From an uncultured Clostridia bacterium (GTDB taxonomy: Bacteria > Bacillota > Clostridia > Christensenellales > UBA1242): 58,374 nt of DNA. Shown here one piece after another: positions 1 through 9,287 of this stretch. The stretch covers positions 1 through 58,374 of the forward strand of contig CALWEL010000009.1 of NCBI GenBank assembly GCA_944377305.1. Direction: 5' to 3'. The notes under the pieces are model-generated. The model did not search any database and was not told the origin of the DNA. It saw only the letters and a list, made by a program, of their open reading frames with translations. The translations under genes and the position numbers were made by a program. Numbering within the stretch: position 1 is the stretch's first letter; every line of letters starts with the position of its first letter.

Positions 1-3000
1 CTATTGTATACAGAAAAGGTATATGACGGAGAGGATAGCATATATAGAACAATTCCAACGAAAGACGCAGATGAGACATTTACATACACATTTGCGAACT
101 GGCTAGATTCGACCGGTGCGATAGCTGACCTTACAAACATTACTGAAAACAAAAATGTATATGCAAGTTATACGCCAACATATATTGACTACACGATTGC
201 GAATATTCCAAGTCAAGTGACAATTACGAAAGACGGTGAAAGATTATCTGCAGGAAGCATCGTGCATTACGGAGATATTTTAACAATTAATTATCAGGCT
301 AGTGACGGAAAATATATGACGGTATTTAAAGTGGAAGGAGCTGATGAAACCGAAATAGCGGATCAATATTCTGTCACAGGTCAAGTAAATATCATTTATG
401 ATGAGGAATACATCGATTACAGCATAGGCACGATACCGAGCCAAGTGACAGTAATGCGTGCTGGAGAGAGATTGGATAGCAATGATACAATCCATTATGA
501 CGACATATTGACTATAACTTATGAGGTAACCACTGGCTACAACTTTATATCATTTGAGGTGGAAGGAGCTAGCGAAACTGGAGCGAATACGTATAGAGTG
601 ACGGGCGATGTTACTATAAGTTATAGTGAGGAGATTCAGCGCTTTACAGTGACGTGGCAAGATTATGATGGTAGAGTGCTAGAGACAGATAATGACGTTG
701 CGTATGGCACGGTACCGTCTTATGATAGTGCGGATCCTACACGAGCAGATGATGAGGATTATAAATATACATTCTCTGGTTGGGACAAAACACTTGATCC
801 GATCACAGCCGACACAGTGTTCACCGCACAATATGACACAACAGATATATATAGGATATATTTCTATGATGAAGATAGGACTAGCCTATTGTATACAGAA
901 AAGGTATATGACGGAGAGGATAGCATATATAGAACAATTCCAACGAAAGACGCAGATGAGACGTTTACTTATTCATTTGCGAACTGGCTAGATTCGACCG
1001 GTGCGATAGCTGACCTTACGAACATTACTGAAAATAAAAACGTGTATGCAAGTTATACATCCACCTATATAGAGTATAGTTTAACGATAACCAACACCAC
1101 TGGTGCTACTTTAGTAATAAAAAGAAATAATGCAACATTAAATTCAAATAGTATATTACACTACGGTGACCAGCTATCAATTACATATTCGCCAAATGCT
1201 GGTAAGGATGGGATATTGAATGTGACAGGCGTGTCTATAAGTGGCGATATTTACACGGTGAGAGGAGATGTAGTAGTTACATATACAGAGGAATATATTG
1301 ACTACATATTGAACATTGACAATAGCACAGGAGCCACACTTGCAATCAAACGTGGAAATGAGACTCTATCTACAGGAAGCGTATTGCATTATGGTGACAT
1401 ATTGACGGTGACATATACAGCGAATCCAGGTATGACAGGCACGATTTCAGTCAATGGCGCAACAAAGAGTGATGACAGCTATGTAGTTGCAGGGAATGTA
1501 ACGGTGAGATATACAGAGGAATATATTGATTATACTATTTCGCCGATCCCAAGCCAAGTGACGATTATGAAAGACGGCGAGAAATTATCTGCAGGAAGCA
1601 TCGTTCATTATGGAGATATTTTAACGATCACATATCAAGAGACGACAGGATATGATATGACCACATTCAATGTGCTAGGGGCAAACAGAAATGGCACAAC
1701 CAACAATTATAGTGTGACAGGGAATGTAACGGTTCAATATTCAGAAAAGATACAGACCTTCACAGTATCAATTGCGGTCAACAATGCAGATTATGGCGCG
1801 GTGAGTCGGTCTAGCGTGACGGTAAACTATGGCACTGCAATCACAGTGAGTGAAAATACGATCAAGATAGGCACGACCAGGATCACCGCTACACCAAAGA
1901 CAGATACAGCACAGTATGATTATAGTTTCTTGAATTGGACTGGTACAGCAGACACGGTGACAGGGACAATGACTATCACAGCAAACTTTGATAGAGACGT
2001 TAAGTCATACACGGTGACGATCAAGAGCAATAACACAGGTTATGGTACAGTGAATACGTCTAGCGTGACGGTAAACTATGGCACGGCAATCACAGTGAGT
2101 GGAACTACGCTCAAGATAGGCACGACCCCGATCACCGCTACACCAAAGACAGATACAGCACAGTATGATTATAGTTTCTTGAATTGGACTGGTACTGAAG
2201 ATACTGTGACAGGAGCGATGACTATCACAGCCAACTTCGATAGAGACGTTAAGTCATACACGGTGACGATCAAGAGCAATAATACAGGTTATGGCGCGGT
2301 GAGTCAGTCTAGCGTGACAGTAAACTATGGCACGGCAATCACAGTGAGTGGAAGTACACTCAAGATAGGCACGACCCCGATCACCGCTACACCAAAGACA
2401 GACACAGCACAGTATGATTATAGTTTCTTGAATTGGACAGGTACTGAAGATACTGTTACAGGAACAATGACTATCACAGCCAACTTCGATAGAGACGTTA
2501 AGTCATACACGGTGACGATCAAGAGCAATAATACAGGTTATGGTACAGTGAATACGTCTAGCGTGACAGTAAACTATGGCACTGCAATCACAGTGAGTGG
2601 AAGTACACTCAAGATAGGCACGACCCCGATCACCGCTACACCAAAGACAGATACAGCACAGTATGATTATAGTTTCTTGAATTGGACTGGTACTGAAGAT
2701 ACTGTGACAGGAACAATGACTATCACAGCAAACTTTGATAGAGACGTTAAGTCATACACGGTGACAATAGGAAGAAACAATACAGGCTATGGCACAGTGA
2801 GCAGTGCGAGTGTAACTGTACCTTATGGTACAACTTATACCACAAGTGGCTCAACCTTAATCTTTAGCAATGGTACGAAGATCACTGCTACAGCGAACTC
2901 ACAGACAGCACAATATACTTACGCATTTGATGATTGGAGCAGTGCTAGCGGTACAATTACAGGAGCCACGACAATTACCGCGAACTTCACACGTACGACT

Positions 3001-5523
3001 AACCATTATGCTATTACATGGTTGAACTATGATGGAACAACACTTCTTACTCAGAGTGTAGCTTATGGATCAATTCCAACATATACAGGACCAAATCCTA
3101 CTAAGCCAGACGATGAAAAATATATTTATGCATTCTCTGGGTGGACTCCTACAATTGCCAGCGTAACAAAAGATACATCATACACTGCCCAATTTGTCGT
3201 AGAATATGAACTATTGCCATACGAGATCAATGCTAGTGGAGAGATCACGAAATATACAGGTACGGCTACAGAAGTGGTGATCCCGAGCACCTACTCTCTA
3301 TTGGAAAACGGCACTGTAATAGCCGGCACTGACTATACAATCACCGGCATAGCCGACGCTAGTTCAGCTTCGAATGGTGCATTCTATAATAAGAATATAA
3401 CTAGTGTCACTCTACCATATACAATCGAGAAGATAGGCGCTTATGCATTCTTTAGTTGCGAAAGTCTCACCAGTATCAGTATAGGAGAGAGCGTGACCAG
3501 CATAGGAGAGAGGGCATTCGCATATTGCGAAAGTCTCACCAGCATAACAATCCCAGAGAGCGTGACCAGCATAGGAGAAGATGCATTCTATAGGTGCGAA
3601 AGTCTCACCAGTATCACCATACCTGAGAATGTGACCAGCATAGGAAATTATGCATTCTACGATTGCACTAGTCTTACTGAAATCAACTTCAATGCAACGA
3701 ATATGCCTGACTTGGTAAGCATTAATGGTGTATTTTTTAGTGCAGGACAGAATGGTACAGGTATCACAGTAAATATAGGAGAGAATGTACCGCGTATTCC
3801 AGCATATTTGTTTAATCCAAATGATTCTTATTATTATTCACCAAAAATAACCACAGTCAATTTCGTAGGCAATAGTCAATGTACGGAAATAGGCTTTTAT
3901 GCATTCTTTAGTTGCGAAAGTCTCACCAGCATAACAATACCAGAGAGCGTGACCAGCATAGGAGATAGTGCATTCACATATTGCTATAGTCTTACTGAAA
4001 TCAACTTCAATGCAACGAATATGTCTGATTTGGAAAGCGGTAATGGTGTATTTAATTATGCCGGACAAGATAGCACAGGTATTACAGTAAATATAGGAGA
4101 GAATGTACCGCGTATTCCAGCATATTTGTTTAATCCAGGTTCTTTATCTTATCCACCGAAAATAACTACAGTCAATTTCCTAGGCAATAGTCAATGTATA
4201 GAAATAGGAAGTTATGCATTCTCTAATTGCACTAGTCTCACCAGCATCACAATCCCAGAGAATGTGACCAGCATAGGAGATAGTGCATTCACTAGATGTA
4301 CAGGTCTTACAGAGATCAACTTCAATGCAACGAATATGTCTGATTTGGCAAGCTATAATTATGTATTTGATAATGCAGGACGAGATAGCACAGGTGTCAC
4401 AGTAAATATAGGAGAGAATGTACAGCGCATTCCAGCATATTTGTTTAATCCAGGTTCTTTATCTTATCCACCGAAAATAACTACAGTCAATTTCCTAGGC
4501 AACAGTCAATGTACGGAAATAGGCACTTATGCATTCCATTATTGCACTAGTCTCATCAGCATCACAATCCCAGCTAGTGTGACCAGCATAGGAAGTTCTG
4601 CATTCTATCAGTGCTTTGGACTCACTAACGTTATCTTTGAAGAAGGTAGCCAGTTAAAGAGCATAGGAAATGATGCATTTTCTGATTGCTATAGTCTAGT
4701 ATATATAGTGAACAAATCTGCACTCGAATTCAATGTCGGAGATTATGGAACAAGCACGAGTAGCGATTCAATACTAGAGATAGTATCAGACGAATCAGAG
4801 GTAGTGTTCGTAGATATAGCCGGCAATAGATACAAAGATTATAATGGAGAGAGATATTTCATCAAGAATCTAGACGGAAGCAGTGAGATAGAGATAGACT
4901 CCTCATGCACGCAGATATATCAACGTGCATTCTATGATAGAGCCGATATCACTTCAGTGACGATTCCAAATAGTGTGACCAGCATAGGAGAGGGTGCATT
5001 CTGTAATTGCACTAATCTCACCAGCATCACGATACCAGAGAGTGTGACCAGCATAGGAGAAAGTGCATTCGAATTTTGCACCAGTCTCACCAGCATCACT
5101 ATACCAGAGAATGTGGCCAGCATAGGAAGTTATGCATTCGATTATTGTAGGAGTCTAACAAGTATAACAATCCCAGCGAGCGTGACCAGCATAGGAAGTT
5201 ATGCATTCAGATATTGCGAAAGTCTCACCAGCATAACAATCCCAGCAAGTGTCACAAGCATAGGATATTCTGCATTCTATAATTGCACTAGTCTCACAAG
5301 TATCACTATACCAGAGAGCGTGACCAGCATAGGAGGTTTGGCATTCTACGGTTGCACTGGACTTGCGGAGGTGACTTTTGAGAATGTTTATGGTTGGAAG
5401 GTGTCTGCGACTGAAGGCGAAGTGGGCACAGATTTGTCTCCAACAGACTTACAGAATACAACAACAGCAGCGACATATTTGACTGACACTTATGATAATT
5501 ACTACTGGACGCGCGAACAATAA
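1..5523 (+). CDS. Giant repeat-rich secreted surface protein, 5' end outside window (partial)
   Basis: The reading frame is open from the first base, and its first codons match an internal repeat at 886, so the gene starts upstream of the window. About 1,840 residues are visible. Residues 1 to about 1,070 are beta-rich repeats of InlB B / Flg_new type (motifs such as FSGW near 260 and 1,045, YxFLNWTG in the tandem units). Residues from about 1,070 to 1,800 are BspA-type leucine-rich repeats of about 23 residues built on SLTSITIPxSVTSIGxxAF. Such proteins are usually exported and bind host or matrix surfaces. The C-terminus ends in YYWTREQ with no LPXTG motif, membrane anchor or SLH domain visible, so the attachment mode is unknown. 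Base composition is less AT-rich than in neighbouring genes, and no partner gene lies downstream. The repeat assignment is firm; the adhesin role is inferred from the family. Confidence 0.9.
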   Translation, partial: LLYTEKVYDGEDSIYRTIPTKDADETFTYTFANWLDSTGAIADLTNITENKNVYASYTPTYIDYTIANIPSQVTITKDGERLSAGSIVHYGDILTINYQASDGKYMTVFKVEGADETEIADQYSVTGQVNIIYDEEYIDYSIGTIPSQVTVMRAGERLDSNDTIHYDDILTITYEVTTGYNFISFEVEGASETGANTYRVTGDVTISYSEEIQRFTVTWQDYDGRVLETDNDVAYGTVPSYDSADPTRADDEDYKYTFSGWDKTLDPITADTVFTAQYDTTDIYRIYFYDEDRTSLLYTEKVYDGEDSIYRTIPTKDADETFTYSFANWLDSTGAIADLTNITENKNVYASYTSTYIEYSLTITNTTGATLVIKRNNATLNSNSILHYGDQLSITYSPNAGKDGILNVTGVSISGDIYTVRGDVVVTYTEEYIDYILNIDNSTGATLAIKRGNETLSTGSVLHYGDILTVTYTANPGMTGTISVNGATKSDDSYVVAGNVTVRYTEEYIDYTISPIPSQVTIMKDGEKLSAGSIVHYGDILTITYQETTGYDMTTFNVLGANRNGTTNNYSVTGNVTVQYSEKIQTFTVSIAVNNADYGAVSRSSVTVNYGTAITVSENTIKIGTTRITATPKTDTAQYDYSFLNWTGTADTVTGTMTITANFDRDVKSYTVTIKSNNTGYGTVNTSSVTVNYGTAITVSGTTLKIGTTPITATPKTDTAQYDYSFLNWTGTEDTVTGAMTITANFDRDVKSYTVTIKSNNTGYGAVSQSSVTVNYGTAITVSGSTLKIGTTPITATPKTDTAQYDYSFLNWTGTEDTVTGTMTITANFDRDVKSYTVTIKSNNTGYGTVNTSSVTVNYGTAITVSGSTLKIGTTPITATPKTDTAQYDYSFLNWTGTEDTVTGTMTITANFDRDVKSYTVTIGRNNTGYGTVSSASVTVPYGTTYTTSGSTLIFSNGTKITATANSQTAQYTYAFDDWSSASGTITGATTITANFTRTTNHYAITWLNYDGTTLLTQSVAYGSIPTYTGPNPTKPDDEKYIYAFSGWTPTIASVTKDTSYTAQFVVEYELLPYEINASGEITKYTGTATEVVIPSTYSLLENGTVIAGTDYTITGIADASSASNGAFYNKNITSVTLPYTIEKIGAYAFFSCESLTSISIGESVTSIGERAFAYCESLTSITIPESVTSIGEDAFYRCESLTSITIPENVTSIGNYAFYDCTSLTEINFNATNMPDLVSINGVFFSAGQNGTGITVNIGENVPRIPAYLFNPNDSYYYSPKITTVNFVGNSQCTEIGFYAFFSCESLTSITIPESVTSIGDSAFTYCYSLTEINFNATNMSDLESGNGVFNYAGQDSTGITVNIGENVPRIPAYLFNPGSLSYPPKITTVNFLGNSQCIEIGSYAFSNCTSLTSITIPENVTSIGDSAFTRCTGLTEINFNATNMSDLASYNYVFDNAGRDSTGVTVNIGENVQRIPAYLFNPGSLSYPPKITTVNFLGNSQCTEIGTYAFHYCTSLISITIPASVTSIGSSAFYQCFGLTNVIFEEGSQLKSIGNDAFSDCYSLVYIVNKSALEFNVGDYGTSTSSDSILEIVSDESEVVFVDIAGNRYKDYNGERYFIKNLDGSSEIEIDSSCTQIYQRAFYDRADITSVTIPNSVTSIGEGAFCNCTNLTSITIPESVTSIGESAFEFCTSLTSITIPENVASIGSYAFDYCRSLTSITIPASVTSIGSYAFRYCESLTSITIPASVTSIGYSAFYNCTSLTSITIPESVTSIGGLAFYGCTGLAEVTFENVYGWKVSATEGEVGTDLSPTDLQNTTTAATYLTDTYDNYYWTREQ
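886..1058 (+). repeat. Direct repeat, second copy of the 173-bp block at 1-173
   Basis: The block that opens the window, from ctattgtatacag up to about base 173, is repeated nearly base for base at 886-1058, 885 bp (295 codons) downstream. Only scattered third-position changes separate the copies. This shows that a larger module of about 295 residues was duplicated within the surface protein gene and supports the view that the gene continues upstream of base 1. Confidence 0.9.
1741..2989 (+). repeat. Tandem 249-bp (83-residue) repeats in the surface protein gene
   Basis: A unit boundary (gatagagacgttaagtcatac) recurs at 1990, 2239, 2488 and 2737, exactly 249 bp apart. Four units are almost identical at DNA level; a fifth, up to about 2989, is diverged. 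Each unit encodes a beta domain with the core DYSFLNWTGT. Near-identity of the DNA, not only of the protein, implies recent duplication or gene conversion, so copy number can be expected to vary between strains. Confidence 0.92.
3680..4600 (+). repeat. Three-copy 315-318 bp block in the leucine-rich region
   Basis: A segment encoding TVNIGEN, RIPAYLFNP, ITTVNF and GNSQC in that order occurs three times, with equivalent bases at 3760, 4078 and 4393 (spacing 318 and 315 bp). It interrupts the regular 23-residue leucine-rich repeats. The three copies are highly similar at DNA level, which again points to internal duplication. Confidence 0.8.
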
Positions 5524-5600
5524 ATACTACAGGCAAAGATCCACTTATATAAATTGGATGAGAGATATAGACTTTTAGAATGTGAAAAGATAGAATCAAA

Positions 5601-5634
5601 AAAAATATAGAGCAGACGATTGCTCTATATTTTT
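5601..5634 (+). terminator. Rho-independent terminator of the surface protein gene
   Basis: A perfect 14-bp inverted repeat (5601-5614 with 5621-5634) with a 6-base loop ends in a T-rich tract, 77 bp after the stop codon. The arms start with A and end with T runs, so it could work in both directions. Confidence 0.9.
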
Positions 5635-5715
5635 ATATAAAGTTGTGAGAACTAGTTTTAGTTACTCATATTTGACACTGCCATTTTCAATCTTAATGCG
5701 TCTAAAATCGTGATA

Positions 5716-5723
5716 GGGGGGGG
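5716..5723 (+). repeat. Eight-G homopolymer tract
   Basis: Eight consecutive G residues in a very AT-rich intergenic region, followed 11 bp later by TATAAT (5735-5740). Runs of G this long are rare in such DNA and are prone to slippage. No gene is obviously controlled by it, since the next start codon is 108 bp after the TATAAT. Confidence 0.7.
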
Positions 5724-5833
5724 CTAAATTCCGATATAATTAAGAAAAAGATTTTTCATTTCTGTTATTTTTTTTTCAAGATTGTTAAATATAGTAAGAA
5801 AAATTTTCAATTATTCTAAATCATAATTTATTT

Positions 5834-5842
5834 TGATATAAT
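5834..5842 (+). promoter_or_regulatory. Extended -10 promoter directly before the PBP start
   Basis: TG-A-TATAAT (TG at 5834-5835, TATAAT at 5837-5842) ends 5 bases before the ATG at 5848. No good -35 lies 17 bp upstream, which an extended -10 can compensate. There is no Shine-Dalgarno sequence, so the transcript is predicted to start at or next to the start codon. Confidence 0.65.
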
Positions 5843-5847
5843 ATACT

Positions 5848-7752
5848 ATGAAAAGATTCAAGACATTTTATAATATATATTCAATTCAAAGGCGATTCGT
5901 GGCTACGATTTTGATCATTATGATACTGGCATTTGCATTGCTAGTGCGAGTGTTTTATTTGCAAATTATAGATGGGAAAAATCTGCAGATCAAAGCGGCA
6001 GAAGAATGGCTACGCGATTTACCCCTATCTAGTAGGAGAGGTGAGATATATGATTGTTCAGGAGTGAGTCTTGCTAGCACTGTCACCACCTATGACGTGT
6101 ATGTGCGTGCGCGCAATGTGACAGAGCCAGCGCGGTTGGCGAGCGCGATAAGTGATATATTGCAAGTGGACTATCAAATGGCTTACGCAAAAGTGACGAA
6201 CAAGAGTTTGAGTGAAATCTTGATCAAAATGCAGGTAGAAGAAGATTTGGCATTGAGTTTGACTGAATACAGCGGAGTATATTTGTCTCAAAATGTGGCT
6301 AGGATTTATCCATATTCTAGTCTATTTACGCAGGTGTTGGGCTATTGCACCATTGACAATATAGGGCAGGCAGGTTTGGAACTATATTATGACAAATATC
6401 TTAAGGGTGTGGACGGAAAAAGCCTGACACAAACAAACGCTCAAGGAAAAGAAATTGAAAATTCACTTAGCTATTATATACCTAGCGTTGCGGGAGCGAA
6501 TTTGAACACAACGTTGGATGTGCAAATGCAAGCCATTTTGGAAAAAGAATTGATGAATGCCTACACAGAGCACAAAGCATTGAGCGTAAGCGGAATAATA
6601 TTAGACGCACAGACTGGAGGTATCAAAGCGATGAGCTGTCTACCTAGTTTCGATCTGAATAATGTACCACGTGATGATATATCAAAATTGCAAGAAATGA
6701 CCAAAAATTCTACAGTCGTAGACGTGTACGAACCTGGAAGTACTTTCAAATTGATTACACTGACCGCAGCTCTCAATGAGGGTCTAACGCGACTAGATGA
6801 ACAATTCTATTGTACAGGAAGATGCACTGTTGACGGTGAAACTATAAAATGCTGGAAGACTGTTGGGCACGGAAGTTTGACACTGCTCGATGCTTTCAAA
6901 AATAGTTGCAACTGCGTGTTTGTTCAATTGGCATTGAGACTCGGGGTGGACAAATATTATGATTATTTAAAACTATTTGGCTTGGGAGAAAAAACAGGTG
7001 TAGATATCGCAAGCGAATCGAGTGGTATTCTTATGAACAAAGATCAAGTGAGAAATGTTGATTTGGCACGTATAGGTTTTGGTCACGCCATAGCTGTGAC
7101 AGAGCTTCAGATGGCAAGCGTCTATGCCAAAATAACCACAGGCTATGATGTCACACCGCATATTTTGTCTAGCATAGATAGTGAAGACGAAGTTTTGTAT
7201 CAAGAAAATTATAATAAGAAAAAACTTGATATATCAGACGAGACGATCGCAATAGTGAATCAGATGTTGAGCAACAATATAAATAGCGGGGGTGATTATA
7301 CTTTTATCCCGGGATACGATGTGGGAGGCAAGACAGGTACAGCCCAAAAATATGATGAAAATGGACAAATTGCTACTGGCAAATATATATCAAGTTTTAT
7401 CGGCACATATCCAGCAAGCAATCCTAAATACATAATCATAGTATGCGTAAATGAACCTAGCAATGGCGTATATTATGGTGGCGTAGTAGCAAAGCCTATA
7501 GGAGAACGAGTGCTGAAATCTATTTTTGAAACGAAATCATTCGCTCCGACAGATATTTCACAGATCGACAATCAACCAAATATTGAAATGCCGTATGTAG
7601 TTGGTATGAGTCTAGCGGATGCCTGTGCTAGTTTGAAAAAATTGGGCTTAGATATTCTGCTAGACAAAGAGGGAGAAGTGGTGATTGAACAACTACCGCC
7701 TGAAGGGACATTGTTGTATTTGGGAGAAATAGTATATTTGATCACAAATTGA
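5848..7752 (+). CDS. Class B penicillin-binding protein, FtsI/SpoVD type, with PASTA domain
   Basis: A transpeptidase that cross-links peptidoglycan at the septum (FtsI role) or in the spore cortex (SpoVD role). A short basic N-terminus and one membrane helix (about 17-37) anchor it, followed by the class B dimerisation domain. The transpeptidase motifs are all present: EPGSTFK with catalytic Ser298, S353-C-N355, and KTGT at 495-498. One PASTA domain follows at about 578-634, typical of SpoVD-like proteins. At 634 residues it has family length. It is the first gene of the wall and division cluster, 77 bp before murE. No ribosome binding site precedes the ATG; the -10 box is 5 bases away. FtsI and SpoVD cannot be told apart from sequence alone, so no symbol is given. 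Confidence 0.92.
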   Translation: MKRFKTFYNIYSIQRRFVATILIIMILAFALLVRVFYLQIIDGKNLQIKAAEEWLRDLPLSSRRGEIYDCSGVSLASTVTTYDVYVRARNVTEPARLASAISDILQVDYQMAYAKVTNKSLSEILIKMQVEEDLALSLTEYSGVYLSQNVARIYPYSSLFTQVLGYCTIDNIGQAGLELYYDKYLKGVDGKSLTQTNAQGKEIENSLSYYIPSVAGANLNTTLDVQMQAILEKELMNAYTEHKALSVSGIILDAQTGGIKAMSCLPSFDLNNVPRDDISKLQEMTKNSTVVDVYEPGSTFKLITLTAALNEGLTRLDEQFYCTGRCTVDGETIKCWKTVGHGSLTLLDAFKNSCNCVFVQLALRLGVDKYYDYLKLFGLGEKTGVDIASESSGILMNKDQVRNVDLARIGFGHAIAVTELQMASVYAKITTGYDVTPHILSSIDSEDEVLYQENYNKKKLDISDETIAIVNQMLSNNINSGGDYTFIPGYDVGGKTGTAQKYDENGQIATGKYISSFIGTYPASNPKYIIIVCVNEPSNGVYYGGVVAKPIGERVLKSIFETKSFAPTDISQIDNQPNIEMPYVVGMSLADACASLKKLGLDILLDKEGEVVIEQLPPEGTLLYLGEIVYLITN

Positions 7753-7799
7753 GTTTTTTTGTCTATTTTTGGTAGGTGAGTTAAATTCGTTAGAATTCG

Positions 7800-7808
7800 T
7801 GATAAATT
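7800..7808 (+). promoter_or_regulatory. Possible extended -10 promoter for murE
   Basis: TG-A-TAAATT (7800-7808) lies 21 bp before the murE start codon. The -35 region at 7780-7785 (GTTAAA) is weak. It could provide extra transcription inside the cluster. Confidence 0.35.
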
Positions 7809-7829
7809 ACGATGTAGAGGTAAATGGGT

Positions 7830-9287
7830 ATGAAATTGTATGATATTATATCAAATTTGAAGTTTATCGGTATAAAGAACTATCAAGAATTAAATATAGA
7901 TTCTTTGAGCTGTGATAGCAACGAAAAAATTAATGATGGAATTTATTTTTGTATAAAAGGGATCAATCGAGATGGTCACAACTATGCAAAAGATGCAATA
8001 GAGAATGGTGCAGTTTGCTTGGTGGTAGAAAAATTTTTGGATTTACCTATTACGCAAATTTTGGTAGAGAATTCACGCATTGCGATGTCGTTTATTAGTT
8101 CGGTTTTTTATGAAACATACAAATCAAAAATGAAATTTATAGGAATTACGGGTACGAATGGCAAAACTACAACTACCTTTTTGATTCGTGAAATTTTGAC
8201 CAAACTAGGAAAATCTGTGGGGCTTATCGGCACAGAGGGGATATATATAAATCATCTACTTTTGCCTGCGAATTTAACCACGCCTGATCCGATAGACCTT
8301 CATAAACTCATTAAGGATATGGATAATAATGGTTGCGAATATTGCGTAATGGAAGTGAGCGCGCACGCAATCGCACTCAATAAAATAGATAATATCTATT
8401 ATGATATTGTCGGACTGACAAATATCACAAAAGATCATTTGGATTATTTCATCAATATGGAAAATTATATGAAATGCAAGGCAAGTCTATTTGATTATAA
8501 GCACGCCAAATTCGGAATAATCAATACGGATGTGAAGTATGGAAAAGAAATATCAAAAAGATCAAATATCGAGATCCAAACGGTAGGAAAGGATGCGGAT
8601 ATAAAAATTATAGATTCAAACAAAGGACTCTCAGGCACAGATTTCAAATTTCAATATCGAGATAAAATATATAAAGCACATACAAATCTCATTGGAGATT
8701 ATAATATTTCGAATATAATGATGGCTATAGCGTGTTTGATTAATTTAGGCATCAATATAAATGATATCATAGATACAATCAATACTAATGAATTTATCGT
8801 GCCGGGTAGATTTAATGTTTTGAATCTGGATACAAATTATAATGTAATAATCGATTATGCTCACACTCCAGATGGAATTAAAAATGTGTTGACAGCGATA
8901 AAAAACTTGCCAATAGCACGATTAATAACGGTGTTCGGCTGTGGAGGAAATCGTGATAAGACAAAAAGGTCCGAAATGGGAGAAGTGGCTACGGATCTTA
9001 GTGATTTTGTAATCGTCACAAGTGACAATCCGAGATTTGAAAATCCAGAACTTATAATTGATGACATAATGGCAGGAATTAAATCAAACAATGCTTATAG
9101 GATAGAGAATAGGAAAAGTGCAATTGAGTATGCACTCAGCATCGCCAAAGCAAATGATGTCGTGGCAATTCTTGGCAAAGGTGCCGAAAACTATCAAGAT
9201 ATAAATGGGGTGAAAATTCCGTATAGTGATTATGATGTGGTGGATAATTATTTTAAATATTCCAAAAAAAGTGAAGTAGGACTATGA
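7830..9287 (+). CDS. murE: UDP-MurNAc-tripeptide synthetase MurE
   Basis: Cytoplasmic ATP-dependent ligase that adds the third amino acid to UDP-MurNAc-L-Ala-D-Glu during peptidoglycan precursor synthesis. It has the Mur ligase P-loop GTNGKTTT near residue 110, a substrate-binding N-terminal domain with an SCDSNE region, and the DNPRFENP signature near residue 395, which in the family marks ligases that add meso-diaminopimelate rather than lysine. Length (485 residues) is usual. I chose the ATG at 7830 because AGAGGT at 7816-7821 is 8 bases from it; an in-frame ATG at 7824 would leave only 2 bases. It overlaps mraY by 4 bp (ATGA), so the two are translationally coupled. murF, which normally follows murE, is absent. 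Confidence 0.95.
   Translation: MKLYDIISNLKFIGIKNYQELNIDSLSCDSNEKINDGIYFCIKGINRDGHNYAKDAIENGAVCLVVEKFLDLPITQILVENSRIAMSFISSVFYETYKSKMKFIGITGTNGKTTTTFLIREILTKLGKSVGLIGTEGIYINHLLLPANLTTPDPIDLHKLIKDMDNNGCEYCVMEVSAHAIALNKIDNIYYDIVGLTNITKDHLDYFINMENYMKCKASLFDYKHAKFGIINTDVKYGKEISKRSNIEIQTVGKDADIKIIDSNKGLSGTDFKFQYRDKIYKAHTNLIGDYNISNIMMAIACLINLGININDIIDTINTNEFIVPGRFNVLNLDTNYNVIIDYAHTPDGIKNVLTAIKNLPIARLITVFGCGGNRDKTKRSEMGEVATDLSDFVIVTSDNPRFENPELIIDDIMAGIKSNNAYRIENRKSAIEYALSIAKANDVVAILGKGAENYQDINGVKIPYSDYDVVDNYFKYSKKSEVGL

Larger units (their letters stand above)
5635..5847. other. Intergenic gap before the division cluster
   Basis: Apart from the terminator just upstream, this gap holds an eight-G tract at 5716-5723, a TATAAT at 5735-5740 with no convincing -35 partner, and the -10 of the PBP gene at 5837-5842. 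No coding signal is visible. Confidence 0.6.

Noticed and set aside
1..5523. Prophage or mobile element carrying the giant surface protein
   Set aside because: No integrase, transposase, inverted terminal repeats or att-like duplications nearby; the different base composition is explained by the repeat content.
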